Of a stretch of 15,843 nucleotides of DNA, positions 13,717 to 15,843 are shown in pieces. Within the stretch, counting starts at the first letter, position 1; every line of letters starts with the position of its first letter. The notes under the pieces are model-generated. The model ran no database searches and was not told the DNA's origin. It worked only from the letters and a program-made list of their open reading frames with translations. Origin of the DNA: Ruminococcus sp. UBA3767 (GTDB lineage: Bacteria; Bacillota; Clostridia; Oscillospirales; Ruminococcaceae); the NCBI GenBank assembly GCA_002371625.1, contig DFFV01000114.1, positions 1-15,843 of the forward strand, read 5' to 3'. A program made the position numbers and the translations under genes.

Positions 13717-14847
13717 TTAAAGTCTTTGTTTAAAATCGTTATATCCGAACTCACGCACAAGCTCGGTGCTGCCGTCTGCCTTTTCAACATAAATGCTTGG
13801 CAGCGGCATACCGTTGAACGTGTTGTTCTTAACAGTCGTGTAGATAGCCATATCGGTGAAAACAAGCCTGTCGCCCTCTTTCAGCGGCTCATCGAACGAA
13901 TAATCTCCGATAACATCGCCTGCAAGGCAGGTCGGTCCGCCAAGACGATAGGTATAAGCCTTTTCACCCGCCTCACCCGAGCCGATAATTATCGGTCTGT
14001 AAGGCATTTCAAGCACATCGGGCATGTGGCAGGCAGCCGAGGTATCGACTATCGCAAGGTCCATGCCGTTTTTAAGCGTGTCAAGAACGGTCGTAACGAG
14101 CCAGCCGGCGTTGAGAGCAACAGCCTCACCCGGTTCAAGATACACCGTAACACCGTACTTTTCCTGCAAATATCTCACGCACTTTTCGAGCTTTTCAAGG
14201 TCGTAGCCGGGCTTGGTTATGTGGTGCCCTCCGCCGAGGTTTATCCACTTCATCTGCGCAAGATACTTACCGAATTTCTCCTCGATATGCGGTATCGTGC
14301 GCTCAAGCACATCTGCGTCCTGCTCACACATTGTGTGAAAATGCAGCCCCTCGATCCCGTCAAGCTCACTTTCATCAAAGCTTTCAAGTGTGATGCCAAG
14401 CCTTGAATTCTTAAAGCAGGGATTGTAAATATCGGTCTCTATTTCGGAATACTCGGGGTTGCAGCGCAGTCCGCAGGAGATTTTCCTTGAACTGTTTTTT
14501 ACGGTTCCACGGTGCTTTTTCCACTGTGAAAAGCTGTTGAAGACGATGTGGTCTGCAATTTCGACAAGCTGCTGCATATCCTCCTCGGTATATGCAGGGC
14601 TGTAAACGTGCACCTCTCCGCCAAATTCTTCCCTGCCAAGCCTTGCCTCGTAAAGCCCGCTTGCAGTTGTGCCGCAAAGCACCTTTGAAAGCTGAGGATA
14701 CACGGCATAGTTTGAAAACGCCTTCTGTGCAAGCAGTATCTTGCAGCCTGTGTGCTTCATCACGTCGCCGAGTATCTCGATATTCTTTTGCAGTGCCGCC
14801 TCGCTGATAACGTAACAAGGCGTTTTGACCTTATTCACATCAAACAT
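13717..14847 (-). CDS. nspC: carboxynorspermidine/carboxyspermidine decarboxylase
   Basis: A 376-residue PLP-dependent decarboxylase of the alanine racemase/ornithine decarboxylase fold. It removes CO2 from carboxy(nor)spermidine to give (nor)spermidine. The PLP lysine is K42 in ILLAQKAFSNY. Family marks are GLHFHTMCEQ, WINLGGGHHITKPGYD, YLEPGEAV and the C-terminal DTSAACHMPDVLEMPYRP segment typical of this decarboxylase. Length fits. Three in-frame ATGs lie close together (14868, 14853, 14847). I choose 14847 because AGGGTGAT is best spaced to it, and the protein then begins MFDVNKVKTPCYV; it overlaps the small membrane gene by 8 bases. The matching synthase gene is two genes upstream, which supports the assignment. 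Confidence 0.93.
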   Translation of the reverse strand: MFDVNKVKTPCYVISEAALQKNIEILGDVMKHTGCKILLAQKAFSNYAVYPQLSKVLCGTTASGLYEARLGREEFGGEVHVYSPAYTEEDMQQLVEIADHIVFNSFSQWKKHRGTVKNSSRKISCGLRCNPEYSEIETDIYNPCFKNSRLGITLESFDESELDGIEGLHFHTMCEQDADVLERTIPHIEEKFGKYLAQMKWINLGGGHHITKPGYDLEKLEKCVRYLQEKYGVTVYLEPGEAVALNAGWLVTTVLDTLKNGMDLAIVDTSAACHMPDVLEMPYRPIIIGSGEAGEKAYTYRLGGPTCLAGDVIGDYSFDEPLKEGDRLVFTDMAIYTTVKNNTFNGMPLPSIYVEKADGSTELVREFGYNDFKQRL

Positions 14848-15136
14848 CTTCATCACCCTGCTGTTCATCTTCGTCAGCTTCTGCGCTCTCCGCAGCCTCT
14901 GCCCTGCTCTTTTTTCTGCGCCTGATGTGTGTGCCGTATCTTATATCCAGAACCAGCAGCGTCACCGCCACACCCAGCAGAAACGAGGGCAGCGTAAGCC
15001 CGAATATCTTCGGGAGCATTGATATTTTCATATACGACATTATAACGCCGACTGCGAGGTACCAGGCAAACCCCAGCACCACTACCAGCAATATCAGCAG
15101 TCTGCGCCTGCCGTTTTTACGTCTTATCTTAGCCAT
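14840..15136 (-). CDS. small two-helix membrane protein of unknown function in the polyamine operon
   Basis: I do not recognise this 98-residue protein. It has a very basic N-terminus (AKIRRKNGRRR), a first membrane helix (about 13-34), a short loop with Pro and Lys, a second helix (about 46-65), a basic patch (RYGTHIRRRKKSR) and a strongly acidic C-terminus (Glu/Asp/Gln). The charges suggest both ends face the cytoplasm as a hairpin. The start ATG at 15136 follows AGGTGG, ten bases after the synthase stop, and the end overlaps the decarboxylase start by 8 bases, so it is surely co-expressed with both enzymes. Roles such as regulator or transport helper would be guesses. Confidence 0.75.
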   Translation of the reverse strand: MAKIRRKNGRRRLLILLVVVLGFAWYLAVGVIMSYMKISMLPKIFGLTLPSFLLGVAVTLLVLDIRYGTHIRRRKKSRAEAAESAEADEDEQQGDEDV

Positions 15137-15146
15137 TTTCCACCTG

Positions 15147-15843
15147 TCAGTCTACAAGCACGGGATCAAAGTTCTCTTTCCAAGGCAAGCCCCACTTGTT
15201 AAGTGCCTCCATGAACGGATCGGGATCAAACTCCTCAATGTTGAAAACGCCCGGCTTTTTCCACTTGCCCGTCATCACCATCATTGCGCCTATCATCGCA
15301 GGTACGCCTGTTGTGTAGCTGATAGCCTGCGAGCCTACCTCCTTATAGCACTCCTGATGATCGCAAACATTGTAAACGTAATACTTAACGTCCTTGCCGT
15401 CCTTTTTGCCCTGACAGATACAGCCGATATTCGTCTTGCCCTTTGTTCTCGGTCCAAGGCTTGCGGGATCGGGCAGAACAGCTTTAAGGAACTGCAGCGG
15501 AACTATCTTCTTGCCCTCGAAGTCGATAGGCTCAATTGAAGTCATACCCACGTTTTCAAGGCATTTAAGGTGTGTCAGGTAGCTCTGTCCGAAGGTCATG
15601 AAGAACCTGATGCGCTTGATGCCCTTGATATTGAGTGCAAGCGATTCAAGCTCCTCGTGGTGAAGCAGGTACATATCCTTTTCGCCGACCTCGTCAAAAT
15701 TGTAGACCCTCTTTATCTCCATAGGCTCGGTCTCGACCCACTTGCCGTCCTGAATGTAAGAGCCTTTTGCGGAGACCTCACGAATGTTTATCTCGGGGTT
15801 GAAGTTAGTTGCAAACGGGTAGCCGTGGTCGCCGCCGTTGCAG
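15147..15843 (-). CDS. carboxynorspermidine/carboxyspermidine synthase (saccharopine dehydrogenase-like), C-terminal part (partial)
   Basis: The start lies beyond the right edge; 231 residues are visible. My translation to the edge adds CNGGDHGYPFATNFNPEI upstream of the in-frame ATG at 15722, so that ATG is internal and not a start. The family (Lys9/saccharopine dehydrogenase-like) condenses aspartate semialdehyde with a diamine using NADPH to form carboxyspermidine or carboxynorspermidine. The NGGDHGYPFATNFNPEINIREV segment, VYNVCDHQECYKEVGSQAISYTTGVPA and the ending WKENFDPVLVD fit the carboxynorspermidine synthase group. It is the first visible gene of the polyamine operon, ten bases before the small membrane gene. 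The putrescine versus diaminopropane preference cannot be told from this part. Confidence 0.9.
   Translation of the reverse strand, partial: CNGGDHGYPFATNFNPEINIREVSAKGSYIQDGKWVETEPMEIKRVYNFDEVGEKDMYLLHHEELESLALNIKGIKRIRFFMTFGQSYLTHLKCLENVGMTSIEPIDFEGKKIVPLQFLKAVLPDPASLGPRTKGKTNIGCICQGKKDGKDVKYYVYNVCDHQECYKEVGSQAISYTTGVPAMIGAMMVMTGKWKKPGVFNIEEFDPDPFMEALNKWGLPWKENFDPVLVD

Noticed and set aside
14411..14818. Minus-strand open frame of 135 codons overlapping nspC
   Set aside because: Out-of-frame shadow of the decarboxylase gene, with no ribosome site and Arg/Cys-rich nonsense composition.
15147..15722. Treating the ATG at 15722 as the start of the saccharopine dehydrogenase-like gene
   Set aside because: The frame stays open to the window edge and the added residues (NGGDHGYPFATNF) are conserved family sequence, so the gene is cut by the edge.

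Overview
The window looks like chromosomal DNA of a low-to-moderate GC Firmicute of class Clostridia, most likely a Ruminococcus-type gut or rumen bacterium. I base this on the gene content and order (an scpA-scpB-DUF2953-ytfJ-dac-rluB block, a short zinc-ribbon L28, an alternative polyamine pathway), strong AGGAGG-type ribosome binding sites and canonical sigma-A promoters with 17-base spacers. The genus is inferred from general knowledge of such genomes and was not tested by a search. No mobile element, CRISPR array, rRNA or tRNA is visible.

Region 1 (1-2176, minus strand) is a biotin-dependent carboxyl-transfer operon read from a clear promoter at 2148-2176. It holds a divergent 12S/MmdA-type carboxyltransferase, a biotin carrier protein with an Ala/Pro linker, and the start of a 5S/OadA-type carboxyltransferase that runs off the left edge. 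The set of parts matches a soluble transcarboxylase as well as a decarboxylase. No membrane beta or gamma subunit is seen inside the window.

Region 2 (2215-8951, minus strand) is one long same-strand run from a promoter at 8923-8951: M50 site-2 protease, scpA, scpB, SAM methyltransferase, DUF2953 protein, ytfJ/gerW, D-Ala-D-Ala carboxypeptidase and rluB. This is the conserved Firmicutes chromosome-segregation/cell-wall/sporulation neighbourhood. Its oddities are a very long acidic repeat tail on ScpA, a methyltransferase coupled to scpB, and no spmA/spmB between the carboxypeptidase and rluB.

Region 3 (9022-9338, plus strand) is monocistronic rpmB with promoter and terminator. It diverges from region 2.

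Region 4 (9364-12017, minus strand) is one large lipoteichoic acid synthase-family gene with its own promoter and terminator. A 200-base gap rich in small inverted repeats separates it from the divergent region 5 (12213-13106, plus strand), a Cof-type HAD phosphatase with a promoter that overlaps an inverted repeat and a strong terminator.

Region 6 (13105-15843, minus strand) holds an iron-sulfur-flavoprotein-like oxidoreductase. Upstream of it lies a tightly packed polyamine operon: carboxynorspermidine synthase (cut by the right edge), a small two-helix membrane protein of unknown role, and carboxynorspermidine decarboxylase. The two enzymes would together make spermidine or norspermidine from a diamine and aspartate semialdehyde.

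Most of the window is ordinary core genome. The most unusual items are the degenerate carboxyltransferase of the transcarboxylase-like triad, the ScpA tail, the unknown membrane protein in the polyamine operon and the repeat-rich divergent intergenic region.
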